64,000 nt of DNA from Aptenodytes patagonicus (Eukaryota; Chordata; Aves; Sphenisciformes; Spheniscidae): assembly GCF_965638725.1 (NCBI RefSeq), contig NW_027472017.1, positions 552,091 to 616,090 of the forward strand. Reading direction: 5' to 3'. The translations under genes and the position numbers were made by a program. This document shows positions 1-10,792 of this stretch, one piece after another (positions within the stretch are counted from its first letter, which is position 1; each line of letters opens with the position of its first letter). The notes beneath the pieces are model-generated. The model saw only the letters and a program-made list of their open reading frames with translations, did no database searches and was not told the origin of the DNA.

Positions 1-752
1 TTGCCTGCCCCACAGTCCCTCCTGCCCTGGCACCTCTCGTTTCCTTCCAGTCCTGGCTTGGGCGTTTCTCCTGACTAGGCAGTGTCCCATCGGGGCAGGG
101 GCCGAGGAGGTTGCGCCGTGGTCCCCTCCCAAGTGCAACGCCCTACCTGGCTTTGGTCTGCGGTGGCGCTATGGTTGTGGGGCTGGTGAGGATGGGGCAA
201 ACACCTGCCTGTCCCTGGGGGCTCCTTGTCCCTCAGTTTTGTTCCCGGTGAAAGGCAGCCCCTCTGCAGGCAGACAACTGCAGGCAGCTCTCTGTGTTTT
301 CTGCAGGCGCTGCTGCCTGGGTCCTCGGAGGGCTTCATGGTCCAAAAGGTGCCAGCCCGAGTGCCAGGGGGTCCCCGGATGCGCAACACTTAACGCTCTT
401 ACCAGTCCCACCAGTTACCAGCTTCCACCAATTGACTCCACACCTACAGAGAAAAACTACCCCGTGAATTACATATGCAAGTACAACACGTGTTTTTAAT
501 TCTGGCTTTGGCTTTTCAGCCTGTAGGTACCAAATGAGGATTGTTTCTCCATGGCAATCCCAACAGCTGAACAGGGATTAAAGTTCTTCCTCGAGGGACC
601 TGTGGGCAGGCAGGCCAGCTGGCAGAGCTGTCCGTGTCTCTAGAAAGTCTCTCTGAGCTCTTCCTGGCCACAGGTGGCTCTGGGAGGAGCGATGGGATAG
701 GCTGCTGGTGCCCTTTGTGCAGCTTGGTCCAAAGCTGCTTGGGGGCAGTTTT
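1..752. other. Anonymous sequence, no gene seen
   Basis: No open frame here resembles a known protein, and no repeat family could be recognised. The short frames overlap on both strands and look like chance. The stretch ends where a CR1 3' tail begins. Confidence 0.5.
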
Positions 753-1484
753 AGAATCATAGAATCATTAAGTTGGAAAAGACCCTTAAGATCATTGAGT
801 CCAACTGTTAACCTAACACTAGCAAGTCCACCACTAGACCATGTCCCTAAGCACCACATCTACACATCTTTTAAATACCTCCAGGGATGGTGACTCAGCC
901 ACTCCCCTGGGCAGCCTGTTCCAGTGCTTGATAACCCTTTCAGTGAAGAAATTTTTCCTAATATCCAATGTAAACCTCCCTGGTGCAGCTTGAGGCTGTT
1001 TCCTCTCGTCCTATCACTTGTAACTTGGGAAAAGACTGACACCCACCTCGCTACAACTTCCTTTCAGGTAGTTGTAGAGAGCGATGAGGTCTTCCCTGAG
1101 CTTCCTTTTCTCCAGGCTGAACAACCCCAGTTCCCTCAGCCGCTCCTCATCAGACTTGTTCTCCAGACCCCTCACCAGCTCTGTTGCCCTTCTTTGGACA
1201 TGCTCCAGGAACTCAACGTCCTTCTTGTAGTGAGGGGCCCAAAACTGAACACAGTATTTGAGGTGCAGCCTCACCAGTGCCGAGTACAGGGGCAGGATCA
1301 CTTCCCTACTCCTGCTGGCCACACTAGTTCTGATACAGGCCAGGACGCTATCGGCCGCCTTGGCCGCCTGGGCACACTGCCGGCTCATGTTCAGCCGGCT
1401 GTCGACCAACACCCCCAGGTCCTTTTCCGCCGGGCAGCTTTCCAGCCACTCTTCCCCAAGCCTGTAGTGTTGCATGGGGCTGTT
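753..1484 (-). mobile_element. CR1 LINE, 5'-truncated 3' end (CR1-a)
   Basis: This is the 3' part of a CR1 non-LTR retrotransposon on the minus strand. Its 3' tail is at the left (AGAATCATAGAATCATT), which is the avian CR1 end. Reading leftward from about 1475, a 153-codon frame encodes the C-terminal end of the CR1 ORF2 reverse transcriptase, including the block [12 protein letters not shown]. The same block occurs in the longer CR1 copies at 5.3, 10.8 and 51.8 kb. Similarity stops just after the GCATGGGG region near 1484, so the copy is 5'-truncated. It is not capable of moving on its own. Confidence 0.93.
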
Positions 1485-1485
1485 A

Positions 1486-1850
1486 TGAGTTGTGGCTGAG
1501 TACCTGATAGAGCAGGTGCAGGAACCTGGCTTGTGGAGGTGTTTATGTCACTGGTGGTGGGAATGCTCATAGGGCATTGAATGGAACCTGGCTTGTGCAG
1601 GTGCTTGTGATGTCATGCCTGGCAGATTAGCTGATAGGGCAGGTGTGCAAACCAGGCTTATGCTGCTGTTTTGATGTCACTGCTGGCTGTGTATCTCATA
1701 TGGCAGGCACAGGAAACTGGCTTGTGCAGGTGTTTATGTCACTAGTGGCGAGAATGTTGATCAGGCATTGAATGGAACCTGGCTTGTGCAGGTGCTTATG
1801 TCACACCTGGCAGAGGAGCTAATAGGGCAGGCATGGGAACCTGGCTTGTG
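1486..1850 (-). repeat. Degenerate minisatellite, left inverted block
   Basis: Degenerate units of roughly 60-75 bp recur, each with a core like TGATAGGGCAGG, then AACCTGGCTTGTGCAGGTG, then TTATGTCAC. At least five units can be followed. The same unit lies in the opposite orientation at 2760-3393, so the two blocks form an inverted pair around a 0.9 kb core. I do not recognise the family name. Confidence 0.75.
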
Positions 1851-2762
1851 ACAGATACACTTGTCTTCTCGCTGTACTTTGGTTCAGGCTGACTAAGGAG
1901 CAACAGGCCTCACGTCCTTGTGGTGAACGAGTGAGCTGGAAAGCCCCTGGCTCACGTACAAGGGAGTGAAGGTGCCTTGAAAAATATTTTGAAAGGTGGT
2001 TTCGAAACCCAGAAATGCAGGATAACCAAAGTACAGAACAAGATACCAGAGCTAAAACAAAGACATCTTGTCTATACTATTGACTAGCAGCCAACTACTT
2101 CACTCTGTAAATATTACCATCAGGATGGGCCCAGTTTGAGCTCTCCCTGAATGGCAGCTGGACTGCATGCCAGGTGACTCTCCCCTTGAGCAGGGATGCC
2201 TCTCAAGGTTAGAGATTCCTTACCTGAGACTAAGAGATCCTTCCTTATCCAACGTGGAGAGATCCCTTACCTGTGACAGATCCTCAGTAAGTGACTGGTA
2301 GCATGCTGAATTAATACTATGAAACATTACTAATCCATGTAGCTACTCAATATTATTATAAGCGTTGTATTGATGATTCCATTAGACATAAACCGTTGTC
2401 CAAGTCTGAGACTAAGATTGGACCTAGCCACACTTAGGCTCCATAAGGAGTTTAGAAAGCAAGGGGGTCCGCTCTGAACCTCATGGCTCAGTGGGAGGGT
2501 CCTCCTTACTCTTTACATTTCCGGTCTCTGTGTGAATCATTCTAACTCGATTCTAACTCGGTTTTCCTTTGTATGTTTCTTCCATGCAGTAATTAATAAG
2601 GTGAACATTGCCATCAAACTTACTGAACCTTGTCAAACCACTGTTAAACTTTATTAAATTCCATCAGATTTATTGAACTCTGTCAAATAATTATTTTACC
2701 TCAATAAAAGATATCGCTACTTCTCTCTTTTGCGTGAGGTGCATTCCACTGCTCCACAACAG
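1848..2762 (+). mobile_element. Putative solo LTR-like element between inverted minisatellites
   Basis: This non-repetitive block starts TGTGACAG and ends CCACAACA, so it has the TG...CA ends of an LTR. An AATAAA polyadenylation signal lies near 2704, about 55 bp before the end, which is where an LTR R/U5 would place it. No protein frame is present. No target duplication could be recognised. It is unlike the ERVL LTRs elsewhere in the window. The LTR call is inference and it could instead be another non-coding repeat. Confidence 0.4.
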
Positions 2763-3393
2763 TGCATGCTCCTGCCATAAGAGTTACAGAGCTGCCAGTG
2801 AAATCACCAGCACTTAAACACTGCAGGGGCCTGTACCTGCCCTAACAGTTAGCCACCAGTGACATCACAAGTAGCTGCATAAGTCAGGGGCCTCCTCCTG
2901 CCCTATCCCCTACTTGCGATTGTGTGACCTCACAAGCACCCGCACAACCCAGTGGGGTTGCTTCCGCCCTGTCACTTACCGAGGCACATGTGACATCTCA
3001 AGGAGCTGCACAAGCCAGAGGCCTCCTCCTACCCTATCACCTACTCAGGCAAATGTGACATCAGAACAGCTGCACATGTTGATGTCCTGCTCCACACCTA
3101 TTGGCTACTCAGCCAACCAGTGGCCTTCCAGGAACCTGAATAAATCAGGGCCGTGCTTCTGTCCTATCACCTCAACAGCCATCAGTTACGTCACAAGCTG
3201 CTGCAGAAGCCAGGGGCATGCTCCTGCTCTATGACCTGCTCAGGCATGTTTGACATCATAAGCACCTGGACAAGCTTGCTGCATGCTCCTGCCGTAACTG
3301 CTACAGAGCCACCTGTGACATCAGAAGCTGCTGCACAAGCCAGGGGCATGCTCCAGCCCTATCATCTACTCAGGTACATGCGACCTTGCAAGC
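2760..3393 (+). repeat. Degenerate minisatellite, right inverted block
   Basis: Units of about 60-80 bp repeat with the core CTGCACAAGCCAGGGGC, then CTCCTGCCCTATCACCTACT and GTGACATCA. About nine diverged units are visible. This is the reverse complement of the block at 1486-1850. The array is cut at 3393 by the 5' LTR of provirus ERVL-A. Confidence 0.8.
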
Positions 3394-3760
3394 TGTCCTG
3401 GTTTCAGCAGGGATAGAGTTAATTTCCTTCCTAGTAGCTGGTACAGTGCTGTGTTTTGGATTTATGATGAGAACAAAGTTAGTAACGCACCGATGTTTTA
3501 GTTGTTGCTAGGTAATGCTTACACTAGCCAAGGACTTTTTAGTTTCCCATGCTCTACCGACTGAGAGGGCTGGAGGTGCACAAGAAGCTGGGAGGGGGCA
3601 CAGCCAAACTGGCCAAAGGGACATTCCATACCATGTGACGTCATGCTCAGTACGTAAACCAGGGAAAGCTGGCGGGGGGGGGCCGCTGCTTGGGGACTGG
3701 CTGGGCATCGGTTGGCGGGTGGTGAGCAATTGTACTGTGCATCACTTGCTTTGTGTATTA

Positions 3761-3795
<35 letters not shown>

Positions 3796-3940
3796 TTATT
3801 TCAATTATTAAAGTGTTTTTATCTCAACCCACGAGTTTTTCTAACTTGTGCTCTTCCAATTCTCTCCCCCATCCCACTGGGGGAGAGGGGAAGTGAGCGA
3901 GCGGCTGCGTAGTGCTCAGTACTGAGATTAAACCACAACA
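3394..3940 (+). repeat. 5' LTR of ERVL-A
   Basis: The LTR begins TGTCCTGGTTTC and ends CCACAACA. Its U3 holds a perfect CRE palindrome TGACGTCA at 3636-3643, just upstream of a TATA-like stretch. An (ATT)n microsatellite follows near 3764-3798. The probable polyadenylation signal ATTAAA is at 3807-3812. It pairs with the 3' LTR at 12393-12936, from which it differs by scattered substitutions and ATT repeat length. Confidence 0.93.
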
Positions 3941-3949
3941 GTCCTTTTT

Positions 3950-3967
3950 TGGCGCCCAACGTGGGGC
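3950..3967 (+). promoter_or_regulatory. Primer binding site, tRNA-Lys type
   Basis: The 18 bases TGGCGCCCAACGTGGGGC lie nine bases after the LTR end. They match the complement of the 3' end of tRNA-Lys1,2, the minus-strand primer used by several class II retroviruses. The same site follows the ERVL-B 5' LTR at 21043-21060. Confidence 0.9.
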
Positions 3968-4445
3968 ACGAAGGGTTTGAGATAATAACAGATAAACCGG
4001 AGTGTATTAAGGAATTTATATCTGTTAATAGTTGTGGGTCACAATGTTGGTTTCTCTGTTCTCGATATTGATTTGTGTAATCTGCATCGTGCTCCTTTTT
4101 TTGCTGTACATCTTAAAGATTGGTGTTGGGTTTTTGCAGTTTGCTGTGGTCTGCAGTGAATAGTGATGTCTCGCTTGTGAGGTTTGTTTTTAGAACATTG
4201 ACCTTGACCTTAGTGTGGTATGTAAATTTTGCAATGAAGCCATTACTGTACCACGGAGACCATTTCGTGGAGACAACTAGCAATCACAGTGACTTTTCTG
4301 AGAATTTTTTACGGAGGAAATACAGAATGGCAGTGTCACTACCTTCTTCTATGATGTTTCCTCCTTCATTACAGCAACTTTTCAGTATTTTGAACATCCT
4401 TGGGCAGTTAAGATACTTCTATTAATACTTCTTGGGAATATTGTT
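3968..4445 (+). other. ERVL-A leader and open gag-upstream segment
   Basis: This is untranslated leader between the primer site and the recognisable gag frame. The gag frame is already open from 4302 onward, after a TGA at 4299-4301, but holds no ATG. The open stretch would encode a hydrophobic segment rich in Leu and Ile just before the gag frame as annotated. The true gag start is therefore unclear. The same hydrophobic stretch is present in ERVL-B. Confidence 0.55.
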
Positions 4446-7188
4446 TTGGTTTTGTCTAAAGTTGGTAAGCAATTTAAGAATATCATCCGGAGATCTGCCC
4501 CAAAGCCGAATAGTTACGAGTGGCAGGGTGTGTGGGACAAGATGGGCAAGTACCTAGGCCAATGGGCACCCCCAGTGTTTTGGAACTTCACCCCTGAGCA
4601 AGTGCAGAATCCTGAAGAGTTAGTAGAATATTTGGACAAAGTATGCTGTCACGCTGGCAACTCCAGAGAGATGCAGCTCATTGCAACGTGCTGGGGCCTG
4701 GCCCATGCCTACCGAGCCCTGTTCAACACCATTCAGTGCCCTCAAAGGGAAGAGAAGGTCTCTGGCTCTGACAGTAAAACGACACGCACTGCGGCCACTC
4801 CGACCCCGGCAACACGCTCTGTGGCCTCTCCGACCCCAGTGACATGCTCTGCAGCTACTCAGACGCCAGCGACAGGCCCCGCGGCCACTCAGACCCCGGT
4901 GACATGCACTGCGGCTACTCAGACTCCGGCAACAGGCCCTGTGTCCACTCAGACCCCGGCGACAGGCACTGCGGCCACTCAGACCCTGGCGACACGCCCT
5001 GTGGCTGAACCAAAGAGCCAACCTGTGCCTATATCAGTCGCCCCTGTACACAAGAAGAAATCCTGGAAGCTGAAGTCAGCTCGTTTAGTAAGGGAGGAAG
5101 AAACTTCTTCTAAAAGGGAGCCAGAGGAAGAAGTGGATGAGGCAGACTACCCTGGAGAAGGGCCATCACGAGAACAGGAGGAGGAGAGCCGGCCGCTGAT
5201 CGGGGAGGAGGAAGAGGAAGAACTCATAAACGAGGCAGTGACCACCCGATCTCTATCCCTGAGTGAGCTGCGAGATATATGAAAAGATTTCAGCTGTCGT
5301 CCAGGTGAGCATATTCATAGAATCATAGAATCATTGAGGTTGGAAAAGACCTCTAAGATCATCGAGTCCAACCATCGACCCAACACCACCATGCCCACTA
5401 AATCATGTCCCTAAGTGCCTCCTCTACTCGTCTTTGAAATACCTCCAGGGATGGTGACTCAACCACTTCCCTGGGCAGCCTGTTCCAAAGTTTCACCACT
5501 CTTTCAGTAAAGAAATTTTTCCTCACATCCAATCTAAACCTCCCCTTGCGCCACTTGAGGCCATTTCCTCTCGTCCTATCGCTAGTTACTTGGGAGAAGA
5601 GACCGACACCCACCTCGCTACAACCTCCTTTCAGGTAGTTGTAGAGAGCGATGAGGTCTCCCCTCAGCCTCCTTTTCTCCAGGCTAAACAACCCCAGTTC
5701 CCTCAGCCGCTCCTCATCAGACTTGTTCTCCAGACCCCTCACCAGCCTCGTTGCCCTTCTCTGGACACGCTCTAACACCACGATGTCCTTCTTGTAGTGA
5801 GGGGCCCAAAACTGAACACAGTATTTGAGGTGCGGCCTCACCAGGGCCGAGTACAGGGGCAGGATCACTTCCCTACTCCTGCTGGCCACACTAGTTCTGA
5901 TACAGGCCAGGATGCCATTGGCCTTCTTGGCCGCCTGGGCACACTGCCGGCTCATGTTCAGCCGGCTGTCGACCAACACCCCCAGGTCCTTTTCCGCCGG
6001 GCAGCTTTCCAGCCACTCTTCCCCAAGCCTGTAGCGCTGCATGGGGTTGTTGTGGCCAAAGTGCAGGACCCGGCACTTGGCCTTGTTGAACCTCATACAG
6101 TTGGCCTCGGCCCATCGATCCAGCCTGTCCAGGTCCCTCTGCAGGGCCTTCCTACCCTCGAGCAGATCAACACTCCTGCCCAACTTGGTGTCATCTGCAA
6201 ACTTACTGAGGGTGCACTCGATCCCCTCGTCCAGATCATCGATAAAGATATTGAACAAGACCGGCCCCAAAACTGAGCCCTGGGGAACACATATTGTCAC
6301 CTGGCTGCTCCGATGCTGGGATAATGGGGCCAGTAGCCTGGCATTAGAGGGTAGGGAAGCCAAGCAGCTGGGATCCCTTTCTAGGGAAGGGGGCATTGAC
6401 AAAGCGATTGGAAAAGGACACGAGTCCTCAGCCTTTGGAGGCGACTCTTGTCAAGCGTGAAGGAAAGGCATCCCTTCAAGGAAGATGTCATATGTCGCCC
6501 AAGCAAGTGGGCCACCATGGAGAAGGGTATCCAGTTTCTGAGAGAATTAGCTGTGCTGGAGGTGATTTATGGTGACCTGAGCAATGAACAACTATCCAAA
6601 GATCCAGATGAAGTCCAGTGCACACGACCCACGTGGCGGAAGTTTATAAGGAGCTCACCATCGTCATACGCCAATTCATTGGCAGTGATGACCTGGAAAG
6701 ATGGAGAGGAACAAACAGTGGATGAATTGGCTAGTCAACTCCGGCAATACGAGGAAAGTCTCTCTTCCTCCCTCGTCTCGGCTGTGGAGAAACTGTCCCG
6801 GGAGATCCAGCAACTCAGAGAGGATAGGTCCTACTCCTCACCGGTACGGACCAGTATCTCGGCTATTAGGAGTCAGCGTTCTTTTGCTCAAGAGAGAGAA
6901 TATAAAGGGTACACACCACGGGGCACCCTATGGTTTTATCTGCGTGACCACGGAGAGGACACGAGGAAGTGGGATGGAAAACCTACCGCAGCCCTAGGGG
7001 CACGGGTACGTGAATTGCAAGGGAAAACAATCACAGAAAGAGGTTCTTCCAGGAAAATTGTTGCGCCAGTTTCCAGCGGGCAGTTCCCCAGAGAGAGTAG
7101 AAGGGCTGATCTTACTCTTGATCTTAATGAAGAAACTTCTGACTCGTACGTACAAGAAATGAGAAATGAGTACTGTGATGAGAACTAG
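4446..7188 (+). pseudogene. gag: ERVL-A gag, interrupted
   Basis: Gag forms the retroviral particle. The N-terminal part runs 4446-5282 and stops at a TGA (5280-5282), where ERVL-B has CGA. A 1-kb CR1 then interrupts the gene (5316-6289). After it the frame resumes but lacks one G near 6417 relative to ERVL-B, which shifts the frame; the C-terminal part reads 6448-7188. A Pro/Thr-rich region at about 4789-5004 has seven 10-residue repeats, against three in ERVL-B. A strongly acidic Glu-rich region follows. No Cys-His zinc knuckle is visible. The first in-frame ATG is at 4542. The gene ends at TAG 7186-7188, in frame with pro. Confidence 0.88.
5316..6289 (-). mobile_element. CR1 LINE inserted in ERVL-A gag (CR1-b)
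   Basis: A 5'-truncated CR1 lies antisense to gag, with its 3' tail at the left. Its minus-strand frame encodes the C-terminal half of the ORF2 reverse transcriptase, starting near the block [20 protein letters not shown] and running to the ORF2 end without a break. It is flanked by CATATT on both sides (5310-5315 and 6290-6295), probably a target duplication. ERVL-B carries the uninterrupted site at about 22289, so the insertion happened in this copy after the two proviruses split. Confidence 0.95.
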
Positions 7189-7728
7189 AGGGGCCCTGCC
7201 TCCAGCAAGGGGGAGGAAAGGGACAACCGGGTTTACTGGACTGTGTGGATTCGGTGGCCTGGTACATCAGACCCACAGAAGTATAAGGCTCTGGTAGACA
7301 CCGGTGCACAGTGTACCCTAATGCCATCAAGCTATATAGGGGCAGAACCCATCTGTATTTCTGGGGTGACGGGTGGATCCCAACAGCTAACTGTATTGGA
7401 AGCCGAAGTGAGTCTAACTGGGAATGGGTGGCAGAAGCACCCCATTGTGACTGGCCCAGATGCTCCGTGCATCCTTGGCATAGGCTACCTCAGGAGAGGG
7501 TATTTCAAAGACCCAAAAGGGTACCGGTGGGCTTTTGGTATAGCTGCCTTGGAGACGGAGGAAATTAAACAGCTGTCCACCTTGCCTGGTCTCTTGCAGG
7601 ACCCCTCTGTTGTGGGGTTGCTGAAGGTCGAAGACCAACAGGTGCCAATCGCTACCACCACAGTGCACCGGCGGCAATATCGCACCAACTGAGACTCCTT
7701 GATTCCCATTCATGAGGTGATTCGTTGA
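7189..7728 (+). pseudogene. pro: ERVL-A protease (pro), nonsense-broken
   Basis: This is the retroviral aspartic protease, which cuts the viral polyproteins. The active-site motif D-T-G-A is at 7297-7308, preceded by Leu-Val. The frame continues directly from gag with only the TAG at 7186-7188 between them, so pro-pol lies in the gag frame. Two TGA stops occur: 7690-7692, private to this copy, and 7726-7728, shared with ERVL-B. No indel is seen. Confidence 0.88.
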
Positions 7729-10365
7729 CTGGAGAGCCAAGGACTGATCAGCAAGACTCGCTCACCCTTTAACAGTCCCATATGGCCAGTGCGGAAGTCT
7801 AATGGAGAGTGGAGACTAACAGTAGACTATCGTGGCCTAAATGAAGTCACGCCACCGCTGAGTGCTGCTGTGCCAGACATGCTAGAACTTCAGTACGAAT
7901 TGGAATCGAAGGCAGCCAAGTGGTATGCCACAGTTGATATTGCTAATATGTTTTTCTCAATCCCTTTGGCAGCGGAGTGCAGGCCACAGTTTGCTTTCAC
8001 TTGGAGGGGCGTTCAGTACACCTGGAACCGACTGCCCCAGGGGTTGAAACACAGCCCTACCATTTGCCATGGACTGATCCAGACTGCGCTAGAACAGGGT
8101 GGAGCTCCAGAACACCTGCAATACATTGATGACGTCATTGTGTGGGGCAACACAGCAGGAGAAGTTTTTGAAAAAGGGAAGGAAATAGTCCAAATCCTGC
8201 TGAAGGCCGGTTTTGCCATAAACCAAAGTAAGGTCAAGGGACCTGCACAGGAGATCCAATTTTTAGGAATAAAATGGCAAGATGGACGTCGTCAGATCCC
8301 AATGGATGTGATCAACAAAAGAACAGCCATGTCTCCACCAACTAGCAAAAAAGAAACACAAGCTTTCTTAGGCATCGTGGGTTTTTGGAGAATGCACATT
8401 CCAAATTACAGTCTGATCATAAACCCTCTCTATCAAGTGACCTGGAAGAAGAATGATTTCAAATGGGGCCCTGAGCAACGACAAGCTTTTGAACAAATTA
8501 AAGAGGAGATAGTTCACGCAGTAGCCCTGGGGCCAGTCCGGGCAGGGCAAGATGTAAGAAATGTGCTCTACACCGCAGCTTGGGAGAACGGCCCTACCTG
8601 GAGCCTCTGGCAGAAAGCACCAGGGGAGACTTGAGGTGGACCCCTAGGGTTTTGGAGTCAGGGATACAGAGGATCCGAGGCCCGCTATACTCCAACTGAA
8701 AAAGAGATATTAGCAGCATATGAAGGGGTTCGACCTGCTTCGGAAGTGATTGGCACTGAAGCACAGCTCCTCCTGGCACCCCGACTGCCGGTGCTGGGCT
8801 GGATGTTCAGAGGGAGGGTCCCCTGTACACATCATGCAACTGATGCTACATGGAGTAAGTGGGTTGCACTGATCACACAACGGGCTCGAATAGGAAACCC
8901 AGGAATCCTGGAAGTGATCATGGATTGGACAGAGGGCAAAGATTTTGGAATATTGCCAGAGGAGGAGGTAACGCGTGCTGAAGAGGCCCCAATGCATAAT
9001 GAACTACCAGAAAATGAGAAGCAATATGCCCTGTTCACTGATGGGTCCTGTCGTCTTGTGGGAAAGCATCGGAGGTGGAAAGCTGCTGTATGGAGTCCTA
9101 TGCGACAAGTTGTAGAAACTGCTGAAGGAGAAGGTGAATCGAGCCAATTTGCAGAAGTAAAGGCCATCCAGCTGGCTTTAGACATTGCTGACCGAGAAAA
9201 GTGGCCAGTGCTCTATCTCTATACTGACTCATGGATGGTGGCAAATGCCCTGTGGGGGTGGTTGCAGCAATGGAAGCGGAACAACTGGCAGCGCAGAGGC
9301 AAACCCATCTGGGCTGCCGCATTGTGGCAAGATATTGCTGCCCGGGTGGAGAACCTGGTTGTAAAAGTCCGTCACGTAGATGCTCACGTAACCAAGAGTC
9401 GGGCCACTGAAGAACATCAAAACAACCAGCAGGTGGATCAGGCTGCTAAGATTGAAGTGGCTCAGGTGGATCTGGACTGGCAACATAAGGGTGAATTATT
9501 TATAGCTCGGTGGGCCCATGACACCTCAGGCCATCAAGGAAGAGATGCAACATACAGATGGGCTCGTGATCGAGGGGTGGACTTTACCATGGACACTATT
9601 GCACAGGTTATCCATGAATGCGAAACATGTGCTGCAATCAAGCAAGCCAAGTGGTTAAAGCCTCTTTGGTATGGAGGACGATGGCTGAAATATAAATATG
9701 GGGAGGCCTGGTAGATCGATTATATCACACTCCCACAAACCCGCCAAGGCAAGCGCCACGTGCTTACAATGGTGGAGGCAACCACCGGATGGCTGGAAAC
9801 ATATCCCGTGCTCCATGCCACTGCCCGCAACACTATCCTGGGCCTTGAAAAGCAAGTCCTATGGCGACATGGCACCCCAGAAAGAATTGAGTCAGACAAT
9901 GGGACTCACTTCCAAAACAACCTCATAGACACCTGGGCCAAAGAGCACGGCATTGAGTGGGTGTATCACATCCCCTGTCATGCACCAGCCTCTGGGAAAA
10001 CTGAACGATACAATGGACTGTTAAAGACTGCACTGAGAGCAATGGGTGGCGGGATGTTCAAACATTGGGATACGCATTTAGCAAAGGCCACCTGGTTAGT
10101 CAACACTCGGGGATCTGCCGATCGAGCAGGCCCTGCCCAGTCAGAACTTTTACGTACTGTAGATGGGAATAAAGTCCCTGTAGTGCACATAAATATACCC
10201 TGAGGAAAAACAGTTTGGGTTATTCCTGCCTCAGGCAAAGGCAAACCCATCCGTGGGATTGCTTTTGCTCAAGGACCTGGGTGCACTTGGTGGATAATGC
10301 GGAAGGATGGGGAAGTCCGATGTGTACCTCAAGGGGATTTGATTTTGGGTGAGAATAGCCAATGA
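7729..10365 (+). pseudogene. pol: ERVL-A pol: RT, RNase H, integrase; nonsense-broken
   Basis: Pol copies viral RNA into DNA and inserts it. The RT shows LPQG at 8032-8043 and the catalytic Y-I-D-D at 8122-8133. RNase H shows a TDGS block with its Asp at 9040-9042. Integrase has the zinc-binding H-H-C-C (9517, 9532, 9619, 9628) and the catalytic triad D 9718, D 9895 and E 10003, with exactly 35 residues between the last two. The frame is open from end to end except for three nonsense codons: TGA 8632-8634, TAG 9712-9714 and TGA 10201-10203. It ends at TGA 10363-10365. No env follows. The RT and linker look class III (ERVL-like). Confidence 0.93.
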
Positions 10366-10792
10366 TCTGAATTATGTGATGTTAAGTACTAATTATAGTT
10401 ATAATAGTTATACTAATAATACACAGATATACTAATCATACTAATATTATTATATGCCATACTAATGGTATTACAATAAGAATCACCCAGACTAATGAAG
10501 AATAACTTCAGTGAAACCAAGCAAAGCACAGTGATGATGGTACCAGAACTGACTTCAACATGAAACAACCAACACCACATACCATCTCCATTTTTCCTGC
10601 CCTGGAAGATTATTATGACAGATGGAGCCCGAAGTCATGGACTAAATGAACTCACCAAACGTTTTAGAGGGATGGCCCACAGACTAACGGAATGATATCT
10701 CTGTGTGTAGAGAGAGAGAGAGAGAGAGGAAAAAAAAAGGGGGTGGTGATTAATGAAAATGTACTGGAAAATGTGAGTTTTCCCCATAGACT
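10366..10792 (+). other. ERVL-A 3' untranslated region, first part
   Basis: This AT-rich non-coding stretch follows pol and contains an (AG)n run near 10710-10728. There is no env gene. A related stretch is found in ERVL-C at 33844-33900 and 34331-34510. It is split from the final 3' part (12349-12392) by a CR1 insertion. Confidence 0.75.

Noticed and set aside
1014-1475. Stand-alone protein gene
   Set aside because: It is the 3' end of CR1 ORF2, repeated in at least four other places in the window.
1486-3393. CRISPR-like array of spaced repeats
   Set aside because: Units are degenerate, tandem and without uniform repeats and spacers. The genome is a bird's.
4120-4425. A 101-codon frame in the ERVL-A leader
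   Set aside because: It is in a different frame from gag, and the ERVL-B counterpart is frameshifted and shortened, so it is not conserved as a protein.
10692-10790. Start of the CR1-c frame upstream of the CR1 boundary
   Set aside because: The first part of that frame is ERVL-A 3' untranslated sequence read through by chance, including an AG repeat.
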